A DNA stretch of 64,000 nucleotides, from NCBI GenBank assembly GCA_036397755.1, contig DASWII010000012.1:8718-72717 (forward strand), written 5' to 3'. Each line of letters starts with the position of its first letter. Within the stretch, counting starts at the first letter, position 1. Source of the stretch: CAMYLY01 sp036397755. GTDB taxonomy: Bacteria; Gemmatimonadota; Gemmatimonadetes; Gemmatimonadales; GWC2-71-9. The translations under genes and the position numbers were made by a program. The notes under the pieces are model-generated. The model searched no databases, was not told where the DNA came from, and saw only the letters and a list, made by a program, of their open reading frames with translations. This document shows, in pieces, positions 25,829 through 35,345 of the stretch.

Positions 25829-28800
25829 ATGAAGCTCACCCGGCTCGAGCTGTCGGGCTTCAAGTCCTTTGCCGACCGCGCCGTTCTCTCGTTGCAGGAG
25901 GGGATCACGGCCATCGTCGGACCCAACGGATGCGGCAAGTCGAACATCTCCGATGCCGTGCGCTGGGTCCTGGGTGAGCAACGCGCACGGCTGCTCCGCG
26001 GCAGCCGAATGGACGACATCATCTTTCAAGGGTCGATCAAGCGCCGGCCCATCAACATCGCCGAGGTCGGATTGGTCTTCGACAACGACGACGGATCGTT
26101 GGCGCTCCCCTACGGCGAGGTGGTGATCACGCGCCGGCTCTCGCGGAGCGGACAGAGCGACTACCTCCTCAACAATGACGCGGTGCGCCTCCGCGACCTT
26201 CAGGACCTGCTTCGCGGTACCGGACTGGGAAGCGATGCTGGTGTCGTCATCGAAGCCCAAATGATCGATCGCCTGCTGTCGGATCGTGCGGAAGAGCGAC
26301 GCTCCCTGTTCGAAGAGGCGGCGGGCATCGGCCTGTATCGCGACCGCAAGGAATCGACCGAGCGTCGGCTGCAACGGACGGCGGAAGACCTCCAGCGGCT
26401 GGACGACGTGATCTCCGAGATTCACACGCAGGTGCGCAGCCTGGCCCGGCAGCGCGGGAAGGCGGAGCGGCATGGTCAGTTCGTCTCCGAGCGCTTCGCG
26501 ATCGTCATGACCCTCGCGCGCCACGACGTCGCCGGGTTCGATCGCGAGCGCGCGGCACTGGTCGCCACGTCCGCCGAACTCCGGGCCGCCCTCCCCACCT
26601 CACGGGACGCCATCCGCACCCGCACCAAACAGCGGGAGGATCGAGTCCACGAACGCGGCGCCGCCGAAGCACGGCGTACGGAGCTCGAGCGTCGTCTCGC
26701 GCAGGTCCGGATCGCGCAGGGGTCGCTCGAGAGCGATCTGCACCTGGCGGCGGAGCGGCTGGAGGACGCGAGGGCGCGGCGCGAGCGGGCGCTCAGCGAG
26801 CGAGCGGATACGGCCGGGCGCCAGGAGCGCGCCGAGGCCGAACGCGAGGCGGCGGTCGCGGAGCGCCGGGGAGCCGAAGAGGCGCGCCAGGCCGTGCAGA
26901 TGGAGCTGGACCTCCGGTCGGCCGGCGAGCACGAGACGCGTGAGCGACTGGAGCAGCAGCGCGCCGCCGTGCGCGAGCTCGAACAGGCGCTCCAGCAGCG
27001 CGCCGAACGCAGTCGCGCGCTCCAAGGTGAGCGTGCCACGCTCGAGCGGGACATCGACGACCTCACGCAGCAGGAGGGCGTGGCCGCCGGTCGGCTTGGG
27101 GAGGCCGGGCGGGAACTCGCGGCCGCGGCGGACGAGCAGCGGCGGCGGGCGGCCGACCTCGAGGTGCGATCGCGAGAGGCGCACGAGTCCGAGACCGCAC
27201 GCGAGGAAGCCCGTGAGCGCCTGCACCGTGCGCGCGAGCACGAGGCGGAGTCGCGCGCGCGTCTGCGGCGCCTCGACGAACGGCTCGCGCGGGCACAGGC
27301 GCGCCGCGAGGCCCTGGAGGCGCTGGAGCGCAACCACGAGGGCCTGGCGCCCGCCGCGCGCACCCTGCTCGAGCATCGCGAGCGATTCGACGATGGCGTC
27401 GTGGGTCCCCTTGCCGACTTCATGCGCCCTGACGCGCAGCAGGCGCCCGTGATGGAACGCCGGCTCGGGGAGTGGCTCCAGGCCGTTCTCGTTCGCGACT
27501 CGGCGACGGTACACGCCATCGCGACGTGGCACGCGGAGGTGCAACCCGGACCGCTCCTGCTCCTGCCCATCACCCCCGGGCCGCGAGGGTCCGGCTCGCG
27601 GCATGTCCACGGTGTGGCCGTGACCGAACCGGCGACCCAATGGCTCGCGGCGCTGCTCGAGGGTACGGAACCGCTCGATGGCACGGCCACGGCCGTGCGA
27701 CGACCGAACGGTGCGGTGTTCCTGTCGGCGTCCGATGTGAGTGGCCCCCTGCAACGCCGAGCGGAATTGGACGCACTCGTGCGGGAGCTGCAGGACGGCG
27801 CGACGGCCCGGGCGGATCTCGCGACCCAACTTGCACGCGCGGAGAACGACCACGCGGCGGCCGAGGTTGCCCTCGCCGCGGCCACGGACAAAGCTTCCCA
27901 GACCAAACAGGCCTTCCGCGACGCGCAGGGACAGGCGGACGCGGCGAGCCGCCGCATGCTGCGGGCTGAACGCGAGCACGGTGAGGCAGAGGTGCTGTTG
28001 GCGCGCCTGCGCGAGCGACTGAGCGAACGCCAGGGTCGCCTCCGTGGAGCGGCCGAGGAGTTCGACGGCTCGGATGCGGAACGAGCGCGACTGGAGCAGA
28101 CGTTGCAGGCGGAGCGGAGCGGGCTGGCGGATGTCGAGGCAGCGCAGGAATCGGCACGCGAGCGCCGGGTGCACTGGCAGGTGGAGGAAGCGCAGGTGCT
28201 CGCGCGCGAGCAGGCGGCACGCGAGCGCGAGGAGCGTGCGCAGCGGGAGCTCGAGGCGACGCGAGGAGAGCAGGCCGCGTTGGACCGTGAGCTCCAGGAC
28301 ATCGACGCGCGGGTGGCCGAACTGAGCCGCCAGCAGAGCGAGTGGTCGGACAAGATCGCCGAGCATCGCGTGACGACCCAGGAACTGGAAGCCGCCGTGC
28401 AGGAAGCCGAAGCCGCGGTGGCGGCGGCGGAATCCGCCGTGGTGCAGGATGAAGAAGTGCTCGAACGGAGCCGGGCTGAGCTCGACGCCATGAGCGAGCG
28501 ACTGCACGCACTCGAGGTCGAGCTCACGGCACTCGACGGGCGCCGCGGCGCGCTGACCGAACGGCTCGAAGCCGAGTGGCATCAACCCATCGATCGTCTG
28601 CTTGCGGAGGCCGGCGCGGTCGAGGGCGACCCAGAGATGCTGCGCGCCCGCGCCGCCGAGTTGGCGGAGGCCATCGAGCGGCTCGGGCCGGTGAACCCGT
28701 TGGCGGTGCAGGAGCACGCGGAGGAACTCCAGCGGCTGGAGTTCCTGACGGCACAGCGCGAAGACCTGGTGGCCGCGAAGACCTCGCTTCAGCAGGCGCT

Positions 28801-29296
28801 GCGTGAGATCGACGAAACGGCCCGCACGATGTTTCTCGGGACTTTTGGGGCGGTCCGTGAGAACTTTCACAAAGTGTTCCACACCCTCTTCGAGGGTGGC
28901 GAGTGCGACCTGCACTTGGCCGATGAGTCGGATCCGCTGCAGAGCCCCATCGACATTCACGCCGCCCCGCGGGGGAAACGGACCCAACGTATCCACTTGC
29001 TCTCGTCGGGGGAGCGGGCGCTCGTGGCGATCTCGCTCCTGCTGGCCATCTACCTCACGAAGCCGGCGCCGTTCTGCCTGCTCGACGAGGTGGATGCACC
29101 GCTCGACGACGCCAATGTCATGCGGTTCGTGCGACTGCTCGACGAATTCAAGGCCGATACGCAGTTCATCGTGATCACGCACAACCCGCGCACCATGCAG
29201 GTCGCCGACGCGGTGTACGGCGTGACGATGCAAGAACCCGGCGTCTCGACGATCGTTGGCGTCCGCCTCGGAGAGGTCGTCTCGGCAACAGCGTGA
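25829..29296 (+). CDS. smc: Chromosome segregation ATPase SMC
   Basis: 1155 residues with the classical layout: N-terminal head with Walker A GPNGCGKSN (31-39) and LSRSGQSDYLLN, a long coiled coil rich in Glu/Arg/Ala, a hinge near 505-640, a second coil, and the C-terminal head with signature LSSGERALVAISLLL (near 1057) and Walker B CLLDEVDAPLDD (near 1082). It forms the ATP-driven condensin ring with ScpA and ScpB, which are not in this window. ATG 25829 gives the standard MKLTRLELSGFKSF start. The stop overlaps the protease gene. Confidence 0.97.
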   Translation: MKLTRLELSGFKSFADRAVLSLQEGITAIVGPNGCGKSNISDAVRWVLGEQRARLLRGSRMDDIIFQGSIKRRPINIAEVGLVFDNDDGSLALPYGEVVITRRLSRSGQSDYLLNNDAVRLRDLQDLLRGTGLGSDAGVVIEAQMIDRLLSDRAEERRSLFEEAAGIGLYRDRKESTERRLQRTAEDLQRLDDVISEIHTQVRSLARQRGKAERHGQFVSERFAIVMTLARHDVAGFDRERAALVATSAELRAALPTSRDAIRTRTKQREDRVHERGAAEARRTELERRLAQVRIAQGSLESDLHLAAERLEDARARRERALSERADTAGRQERAEAEREAAVAERRGAEEARQAVQMELDLRSAGEHETRERLEQQRAAVRELEQALQQRAERSRALQGERATLERDIDDLTQQEGVAAGRLGEAGRELAAAADEQRRRAADLEVRSREAHESETAREEARERLHRAREHEAESRARLRRLDERLARAQARREALEALERNHEGLAPAARTLLEHRERFDDGVVGPLADFMRPDAQQAPVMERRLGEWLQAVLVRDSATVHAIATWHAEVQPGPLLLLPITPGPRGSGSRHVHGVAVTEPATQWLAALLEGTEPLDGTATAVRRPNGAVFLSASDVSGPLQRRAELDALVRELQDGATARADLATQLARAENDHAAAEVALAAATDKASQTKQAFRDAQGQADAASRRMLRAEREHGEAEVLLARLRERLSERQGRLRGAAEEFDGSDAERARLEQTLQAERSGLADVEAAQESARERRVHWQVEEAQVLAREQAAREREERAQRELEATRGEQAALDRELQDIDARVAELSRQQSEWSDKIAEHRVTTQELEAAVQEAEAAVAAAESAVVQDEEVLERSRAELDAMSERLHALEVELTALDGRRGALTERLEAEWHQPIDRLLAEAGAVEGDPEMLRARAAELAEAIERLGPVNPLAVQEHAEELQRLEFLTAQREDLVAAKTSLQQALREIDETARTMFLGTFGAVRENFHKVFHTLFEGGECDLHLADESDPLQSPIDIHAAPRGKRTQRIHLLSSGERALVAISLLLAIYLTKPAPFCLLDEVDAPLDDANVMRFVRLLDEFKADTQFIVITHNPRTMQVADAVYGVTMQEPGVSTIVGVRLGEVVSATA

Positions 29297-31536
29297 GGCC
29301 TTTCGGCGCGGCTCTCCTGCTCGCCTGCAGCCCGGGCCTGGCGTGGGCTCAGGGGCCCGTGATCGCGCGGTCGGCCGAACTGGCTCTGGCGGACGGCCCC
29401 GCACCCCTCTGGGTCTTTGGGACGGAGGCGACACCGCTCGAGGTCGTGGCGCAGGCCGTTCAGGATGCCGGGGGAACGGTGCGGTTTCACAGCAGGTGGC
29501 TCCATGCCGTGTCGGCCGACCTTTCCGCCGCAGCCCTGCAAGTGCTGCAACACGACAGACGCCTGCGGCGGCTCCAGGCCGTCGCGCGCTACCCGTCCGC
29601 GCCGCCGCCCCGACCGCCCGAGGCGGTCTTCGGCACCTCGGCAGACGATTCCACCTATGGGCCGTCGGTCACGGGCTTGCGCCGCATGAACTTGCTCCCG
29701 CTCATGCGGCGCGGGGCCAGAGGACTTGGCGTCAGGATCGCGATCCTCGATACGGGCTTCGAGACCGAGCTACCGGCGTTCGCCAATGCCACCATCGGGG
29801 CGGCCACCGACTTTCTGCACGGTGACACGGTAGTCGCCAACGAGCCGATCGACTCCCCCGGGCAGTCGGCACATGGCACCCTCGTCTGGTCGTTGCTCGC
29901 GGCGGATGTGCCGGGCACCATCGTGGGTATCGCCCGCGGGGCCACCTACCTCCTGGCGAAGGTCGAGGACGTCGCGAGCGAGACCCGGCTGGACGAGGAC
30001 CGCTGGACCGCGGCGGTCGAGTGGGCCGATGCCAATGGGGCCGACATCATCAGCTCGAGTATCAACTACCTCGCGTTTGACGACGGCTTCTCGTACGGAC
30101 CGCAGGACCTCAACGGGGACATCGCCGTCACCACGGTCGTCGCCGATTCGGCCGTCGCACGGGGCATTGCCGTGGTCGCGGCGGCGGGCAATCTCGGATC
30201 CGCCTACCGCACGCTGATGACCCCGGCGGATGGCGACTCGGTGATCACGGTTGGGGCCGAGGACTCGCTGGGTGCGCTCGCCGCGTTCTCCTCGCGCGGT
30301 CCCACGGCCGACGGCCGCCTCAAGCCCGACCTCGTCGGCCCGGGCGTGGCGGTCCTCGCGCTGGGACCGAGCGGTGACCCGGAACGCGTCGCCGGGACAT
30401 CGTTCGCCACGCCGTACGTGGCCGGTGGAATCGCCCTGATGCGGGAGTTTCAGCCCGGCCTGACGCCGGTGGAGATCCGCGCGAGCCTGCGGGCCACCGG
30501 CAGCAACCGTGCACGCCCGGACTCGGCACGCGGTTGGGGACGACCGGATGTCGCGGCCGCCACCTATTTCCCCATGGGGGTGACGGCGACCGCCGCCGGC
30601 GATTCCGTCTTCGCGAGCATCACGCCGAACTTCTCGATCACGGCGCCCATGGCGGCGGCGGTGGCCGCCCCATTCACCCGTCACCTGCGGATCGCCCGGG
30701 ACCCGAGCTTCACCGATCTGCTGCTCGACACCACCACCGCGGCTGCCTCGGTGTCGCTGTCCGAGGCCCTGCAACCGGGCGATTCCGTGTACGTCGAGGC
30801 GGGCATGACCGCCGAGGACTCGGTGCGCTTTACGGCGCTCCCCACCGGCCCGTTCGTCGCGCCCGCCTGGGCCACACTGACCACCTTCAACGAGCCGGCC
30901 GGCTCCATCGCCCAGGTGCGTCGCCCGACGTTCGAGTGGACCTCCCCCCAGGTCAACGAACCGCCGGGGCCGTTCGTGTACGACGTGGAGGTCTTCCGGA
31001 ACGACGACCAGACCGTCGCGGCACGGGGACGCGGGCTGATCTCCCGCGAGTTCGTTCCGCCCGAAGACTTGGAACGCAACACGCCGTACCGCTGGCGCGT
31101 GACCGCGTTCGTCGGGGCCGACTCCGTGACGGTCGAGAGTGCGGGGACGTTCGTGATCACCGACCAGTCGCTCCCGGTGGTCACGCTGCTGTTTCAGAAC
31201 TTCCCCAACCCATTCCCCAATCGAGGACTCGGTCGGAACGCGACGTGCGTGTGGTTCGATCTGGCGCGGAGAGGCGACGTGCGGCTCGACGTGCTCGACG
31301 TCCGCGGACTCGTCGTCCACACGATCGTGCCGGGCCCGGGGATTGACGGCCGCCTTGCTCCCGGTCGCTACGGGCGACCCGACGGTGCCTCGGGGTCGTG
31401 CGATCCACGGTTCGAATGGGATGGGCGGGCAGCGAACGGCATGATGGTCCCGCGGGGACTCTACCTCCTGCGCCTGGTGACGCCGGACGGAACGTTCTTC
31501 AAGCGCATGCTGTTCATGGGGGAGGACTTCGAGTGA
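29293..31536 (+). CDS. Secreted subtilisin-family (S8) serine protease with C-terminal FlgD/T9SS-like module
   Basis: 747 residues. Signal peptide (GAALLLACSPGLAWAQ), a propeptide to about 120, then a peptidase S8 domain with D153 (AILDTGFET), H194 (SAHGTLVW) and S370 (GTSFATPYVAG). About 400-650 contains fibronectin-like beta sandwiches (YRWRVTAFVG). The last 90 residues (LFQNFPNPFP, VRLDVLDVRGLVV, FEWDGRAANG, VPRGLYLLRL) have the FlgD-Ig/type A sorting-domain pattern used for type IX secretion or surface attachment elsewhere. GTG start overlaps the smc stop (GTGA), an unusual partnership. The substrate is unknown. Confidence 0.93.
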   Translation: MRPFGAALLLACSPGLAWAQGPVIARSAELALADGPAPLWVFGTEATPLEVVAQAVQDAGGTVRFHSRWLHAVSADLSAAALQVLQHDRRLRRLQAVARYPSAPPPRPPEAVFGTSADDSTYGPSVTGLRRMNLLPLMRRGARGLGVRIAILDTGFETELPAFANATIGAATDFLHGDTVVANEPIDSPGQSAHGTLVWSLLAADVPGTIVGIARGATYLLAKVEDVASETRLDEDRWTAAVEWADANGADIISSSINYLAFDDGFSYGPQDLNGDIAVTTVVADSAVARGIAVVAAAGNLGSAYRTLMTPADGDSVITVGAEDSLGALAAFSSRGPTADGRLKPDLVGPGVAVLALGPSGDPERVAGTSFATPYVAGGIALMREFQPGLTPVEIRASLRATGSNRARPDSARGWGRPDVAAATYFPMGVTATAAGDSVFASITPNFSITAPMAAAVAAPFTRHLRIARDPSFTDLLLDTTTAAASVSLSEALQPGDSVYVEAGMTAEDSVRFTALPTGPFVAPAWATLTTFNEPAGSIAQVRRPTFEWTSPQVNEPPGPFVYDVEVFRNDDQTVAARGRGLISREFVPPEDLERNTPYRWRVTAFVGADSVTVESAGTFVITDQSLPVVTLLFQNFPNPFPNRGLGRNATCVWFDLARRGDVRLDVLDVRGLVVHTIVPGPGIDGRLAPGRYGRPDGASGSCDPRFEWDGRAANGMMVPRGLYLLRLVTPDGTFFKRMLFMGEDFE

Positions 31537-32303
31537 TTCTCACCGTCGTGGGCAGCGGCACGGTCGCCCCCAGTCGAGATCGAACCGCGCCGGCGCATTG
31601 GGTGGAAGCGGGCGCAGTGCGGCTGCTCATGGACTGCGGGGCGGGCGTGCTGCATCGTGCCGCGAGCTTCGACGTCCCGTGGCACTCCGTGACGCACGTG
31701 GCGCTCACGCATTTCCATCCCGATCACTGGGGCGAACTCCCCATGCTGTTGTTCGCGCTCCGCTGGGGCGTGGAACCCCGCCGCACCGCACCCCTAACCA
31801 TCCTGGGACCGGTGGGACTGCGCGCGCGCCTGGAAGCGGCGGCCAACGCATTCGGCGCGTGGGTGCTGGAGCCCGAGTATCCGCTCGCGGTGGAGGAGGT
31901 GGCCCCAGGCACCACGGTGGCGCTCGATGCGGCCACCGAGCTGGAGACGTGCAAGACACCGCACACGGACGAGAGCATGGCGCTCGGACTCCGGCACGCC
32001 GGCGCCCGTCTGGTGTACACAGGAGACACAGGTGAGAGCGAAGCGCTCGCCCGCTGGGCCGGGGGGTGCGACCTGCTCCTCGCGGAGTGTTCGCTACCCG
32101 ATCATCGAGCGGTCCCGCTACATTTAACCCCCGCGCGGGCGGGGGAACTCGCGGCCGCGTGCAACGCGAAACGACTGGTGCTTACGCACTTCTACCCGGT
32201 GTTCGACGAGGTCGATCCGGTGGCGGTCGCCGCGCGGGCCTTCGAGGGCGAGATCACAGCGGCGCGCGACGGCGACCGATTCACAGTGACCGCGGGGACG
32301 TAG
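31533..32303 (+). CDS. MBL-fold metallohydrolase (RNase Z-like branch)
   Basis: 256 residues. Zinc motif THFHPDHWGEL with H60, H62, D64 and H65, then RLVYTGDTGES (Asp ligand) and LVLTHFYPVF (terminal His). The N-terminus LTVVGSGTVAPSRDRTAPAH, with GSGT, is typical of the RNase Z/ElaC-like and arylsulfatase-like branch, but the long exosite of RNase Z is missing, so the substrate is open. Start GTG 31533 overlaps the protease stop and follows ggagga. Confidence 0.9.
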   Translation: MILTVVGSGTVAPSRDRTAPAHWVEAGAVRLLMDCGAGVLHRAASFDVPWHSVTHVALTHFHPDHWGELPMLLFALRWGVEPRRTAPLTILGPVGLRARLEAAANAFGAWVLEPEYPLAVEEVAPGTTVALDAATELETCKTPHTDESMALGLRHAGARLVYTGDTGESEALARWAGGCDLLLAECSLPDHRAVPLHLTPARAGELAAACNAKRLVLTHFYPVFDEVDPVAVAARAFEGEITAARDGDRFTVTAGT

Positions 32304-32306
32304 CTG

Positions 32307-33353
32307 ATGTTGATTGTCATGGAACACGGAGCGTCGGACGACCACGTCCGGCGCGTCGTGGACACGATCGAAGCGATGGGGTATCAGGCCCGGCCGATGC
32401 CCGGCGCCCAGCGCACAGCCATTGGCTTGGTCGGCAACGACGGCCGGGTCGATGCCTCGCGCCTCGCGGCACTCGGCGGCGTCAAGGAAATCATCCACGT
32501 CACCCAGCCGTACAAGCAGGTCTCTCGCGAGTGGAAGACTGAGTCCACCGTCGTGACGCTTCCGGGCGGGCTCGCCATCGGTGGAGCGAGCATCGTCGCG
32601 ATGGCCGGACCGTGCTCAGTTGAGTCGGAACAGCAGATCATCACGACGGCGCTGGCGGTGCGCGATGCGGGAGCCGCGATCCTCCGTGGCGGCGCGTTCA
32701 AACCGCGGTCGTCACCCTACTCGTTCCAGGGCCTCGGAGTAGCAGGCCTCAAGCTCCTCGCGCGGGCGCGGGAGGAATCCGGCCTGCTCGTCGTGACCGA
32801 GGCGATCGACCCGGACGGCGTCGATCAGGTCGCCGAGTACGCCGACATCGTGCAAATCGGAGCACGTAACATGCAGAACTTCTCGCTGCTGAAGCGCGCG
32901 GGACGCAGCGGGAAGCCCGTGCTCCTGAAGCGCGGGATCGCCGCGACGATCACGGAGCTGCTGCTCTCGGCCGAGTACCTGCTCGCGGAGGGTAATCACA
33001 ACGTGATTCTCTGCGAGCGCGGGATTCGCGGCTTCGACACGGCCACGCGCAACGTGCTGGACATCTCGGCGATTCCCGTGGTGCACAAGCTCTCGCATCT
33101 CCCCATCATTGCGGACCCGAGCCACGGTACGGGCCGGCGCGACAAGGTGACTCCGCTCGCGCGGGCCGCGGTCGCCGCGGGCGCAGACGGCATCATCATC
33201 GAAGTCCATCCCGAGCCGGACCGCGCGCTTTCGGACGGCGCGCAGAGCCTCGAACCGCATCAGTTCGCGACACTCATGGGGGAGATCCGTGCCATCGCGG
33301 CCGCCATCGGACGGAGCGTCGCGGACCCGTTGCCGGCTCCCGTCCCGACCTAG
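32307..33353 (+). CDS. aroF: 3-deoxy-7-phosphoheptulonate synthase (DAHP synthase, type I-beta)
   Basis: 348 residues. First step of the shikimate pathway: phosphoenolpyruvate plus erythrose-4-phosphate to DAHP. An N-terminal ferredoxin-like regulatory domain (about 1-70, MLIVMEHGASDDHVRRVVD) as in Thermotoga DAHP synthase is followed by the barrel: MAGPCSVESEQQI, FKPRSSPYSFQGLG, QIGARNMQNFSLLK, VLLKRGIAATITE, ADPSHGTGRRDKV, HPEPDRALSDGAQSL. The N-terminal domain implies feedback control by Tyr or Phe in homologues. Three bases separate it from the MBL gene. Confidence 0.97.
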   Translation: MLIVMEHGASDDHVRRVVDTIEAMGYQARPMPGAQRTAIGLVGNDGRVDASRLAALGGVKEIIHVTQPYKQVSREWKTESTVVTLPGGLAIGGASIVAMAGPCSVESEQQIITTALAVRDAGAAILRGGAFKPRSSPYSFQGLGVAGLKLLARAREESGLLVVTEAIDPDGVDQVAEYADIVQIGARNMQNFSLLKRAGRSGKPVLLKRGIAATITELLLSAEYLLAEGNHNVILCERGIRGFDTATRNVLDISAIPVVHKLSHLPIIADPSHGTGRRDKVTPLARAAVAAGADGIIIEVHPEPDRALSDGAQSLEPHQFATLMGEIRAIAAAIGRSVADPLPAPVPT

Positions 33354-33354
33354 C

Positions 33355-34023
33355 ATGCGGCTCGGCGCACGCGTGTCCCGTGCGGCCGTTGTGCTTGCCA
33401 CGCTGTTCATTCCGCGCGGGGCGACGCACGCGCAGGATGCGGGTGCCGCGCTCGCCCGCGCGGAGGCCGCGTACCTCGCGTCCCCCACCCTGACGGCCCG
33501 GTTCGATCAACTCATCATCAACCCGCTGATCGGAGCCCCGGAGCAATCGAGCGGTACTTTGTATCTCGAGCGCCCAGCCCGCTTCGCCATGCGGTTTGAC
33601 GAGCCGGCGGGCGACCGGATCGTCGCGGATGGAGAGTGGCTCTGGGCATATACACCCAGCGCGGCGCCGGGGCAGGTCTTCCGGCAGCCGGTGCCGACCA
33701 CCGGAGCGGCCACTCCGAACCTCTTCGCACAGTTCGTGGAGCGGCCTCTGGAACGCTACGCGGTCGAGTGGGTGCGAACTGACAGGCTGGGGGATGCCGC
33801 CGCCGACGTGGTGCGCTTGGTGCCGCTGGGCGACGACGCGGCGTTTCGGCGGGCCGAATTGACCATCGACCCCGCCGGGATGTTGCGCAAACTGAGCCTC
33901 ATCGAGGCCACCGGACAGCGCCGCGAGTTCACCTTCACCGCGATCGTGCCGGGCGCCGCGATCCCCCGTCAAGAGTTCGTGTTTAGGGTGCCGCCAGGAG
34001 TGAAGGTCGTGACGCCATCATGA
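33355..34023 (+). CDS. lolA: Outer-membrane lipoprotein carrier LolA-like protein
   Basis: 222 residues with a signal peptide (RAAVVLATLFIPRGATHAQ). The LolA fold is suggested by LTARFDQLIINP, SSGTLYLERPARFAMRFDEP, DRIVADGEWLWAYTP, ELTIDPAGMLRKLSLIEATG and the final FVFRVPPGVKVV. It ferries lipoproteins across the periplasm, consistent with lnt at 50.4-51.9 kb. ATG lies one base after the aroF stop, so it shares that transcript. It meets the following gene tail to tail. Confidence 0.88.
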   Translation: MRLGARVSRAAVVLATLFIPRGATHAQDAGAALARAEAAYLASPTLTARFDQLIINPLIGAPEQSSGTLYLERPARFAMRFDEPAGDRIVADGEWLWAYTPSAAPGQVFRQPVPTTGAATPNLFAQFVERPLERYAVEWVRTDRLGDAAADVVRLVPLGDDAAFRRAELTIDPAGMLRKLSLIEATGQRREFTFTAIVPGAAIPRQEFVFRVPPGVKVVTPS

Positions 34024-34045
34024 GGCGCCGCCGCGCGGGCCGGTG

Positions 34046-34384
34046 TCATCGCCAGAATTGCCACCAGCGGCGCTCCCCCTCTCCAGCGAACGCCATCTGG
34101 TAGAGCTCCTCGGTGGAGTGCTTCAGGAGATAATGAACCGCGGCGGCGAGGTCGCGGCGATGCTCTCGACGGAGCGCGGCCTGTTGCGCGAGCGCCAGAT
34201 CCGACCCGAACTCGCGCACGTCACCCGCGGCATCGACGAAGATCCCCGACGTCCCACCGGTTACCCGCTCCTGTGGCGTATGGAAGAACACTCCGGGGGG
34301 ATCCTCCACCGGGATCTCCGCGAGGATGGTGAGTCCATGACGCGCGCAATACGCCCGGGCAATCGCCCGCGTGTCCTCACTCAT
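34046..34384 (-). CDS. Small hypothetical protein with C-terminal WWQFWR
   Basis: 112 residues, ATG start at 34384. No signal peptide. A central GGTSGIFVDAAGDVREFGSDLAL has the flavour of small Imm35/YrhB-like domains, but the match is too weak to name. It ends in an aromatic cluster, ERRWWQFWR. It faces lolA tail to tail and follows the DUF2520 gene after 127 bases, so it may be the last gene of the rpmE-to-DUF2520 run or stand alone. Codon use is like its neighbours. Confidence 0.6.
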   Translation of the reverse strand: MSEDTRAIARAYCARHGLTILAEIPVEDPPGVFFHTPQERVTGGTSGIFVDAAGDVREFGSDLALAQQAALRREHRRDLAAAVHYLLKHSTEELYQMAFAGEGERRWWQFWR

Positions 34385-34511
34385 TCGTCGCGCGCCGCCA
34401 AGTCGTCACCATTGGGCTCCCCTCTGCCCCGCATCATACACGCCGGGTCACACCATGGGTATCGACCGCTCCAGAGGGCCTTGGGTCGAGGCTCGGTTGC
34501 AAAAAAGACAC

Positions 34512-35345
34512 TCAGGCGCGGTCGACGAGGTCGAGAATCTCTTGCCGCCGCTCCGCAGGGTGGTCGGTCATGTCGAGCGCGGCCCGCACCAGTTCGCGAT
34601 AGAGCGCCCGCCAGGTGGCAGGCACCGCAGCAAGATGCCGCTCGAGCGTTTTGACGTCACCGCGCACCACCGGCCCCGTCAGGGCGGCGCTCACGCCTGT
34701 CGAACCGATGTTGGCTGCCGCGCCTTCGATGATCCGCTGTAACGCTTGCCGCACTTCCGACTCCGACAGACCGGTCGCAGCGAGCAGGCTCGCGGCGACC
34801 CGTGCCAGCACGACCACGTAGTTGGAGGCGAACACCGCGGCCGCGTGATACGCCACACGCCCGGCATCCGGAATCTCCACGACGCGAAGACCCACCGCGT
34901 GGGCCAGCTCGCGCGCGGCAGCCACCGCGCGCGCATCACCCGAAACGGCGGCCACGGCGCCGCGCAGCCGCGCGGGCGCGGCCACCGGATCCGCAAGCGT
35001 TTGGAACGGATGGAAGGCTCCGAGCGCGGCGCCAGTTCCCCGCAACGATTCCAGCACCTCGACGCCCGACGAGCCCGACAAGTGGAGGATGACATGCCGC
35101 GGCGAGATGACCCCCGACGCGGCGAGCTCCGCCGCCACCGTTGGCACCGAGTCGTCCGGAACCGCCAGTAGCACGAGCGGGCGCTCTGCCAGCCAGGGGA
35201 CGCTCGGCCCACTGGTGTGCTCAAGCGAAACCGGGAGCGCATGGCGCTCCCGGCTGTGGAGGATCACGTCGATTCCCGCGTGCGCGAGTGCCGCGCCAAC
35301 TCCGCACCCCGCCCGCCCGGCACCCACGATGCCGACTCGGGTCAT
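34512..35345 (-). CDS. Rossmann-fold/DUF2520 protein (pyrroline-carboxylate-reductase-like fold)
   Basis: 277 residues. An N-terminal NAD(P)-binding Rossmann domain with GIVGAGRAGCGVG (residues 5-17) and LVLLAVPDDSVP is followed by HLSGSSGVEVL and GAFHPFQTL, and an all-helical DUF2520 domain from about 140 (YHAAAVFASNYVVVLA, GPVVRGDVKTLERHL). The family resembles F420-dependent NADP oxidoreductases and P5C reductases but has no fixed substrate. ATG 35345 overlaps the S41 protease stop. A TTTTTT run lies just past the stop on this strand without a good stem. Confidence 0.9.
   Translation of the reverse strand: MTRVGIVGAGRAGCGVGAALAHAGIDVILHSRERHALPVSLEHTSGPSVPWLAERPLVLLAVPDDSVPTVAAELAASGVISPRHVILHLSGSSGVEVLESLRGTGAALGAFHPFQTLADPVAAPARLRGAVAAVSGDARAVAAARELAHAVGLRVVEIPDAGRVAYHAAAVFASNYVVVLARVAASLLAATGLSESEVRQALQRIIEGAAANIGSTGVSAALTGPVVRGDVKTLERHLAAVPATWRALYRELVRAALDMTDHPAERRQEILDLVDRA

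Noticed and set aside
26600..29434. 944-residue open frame on the minus strand across smc
   Set aside because: It is antisense to a clear SMC, has no domain, and results from strong GC third-position bias.
34495..34515. Rho-independent terminator after the DUF2520 gene
   Set aside because: A T-run is present on the minus strand but no stem longer than three pairs precedes it.
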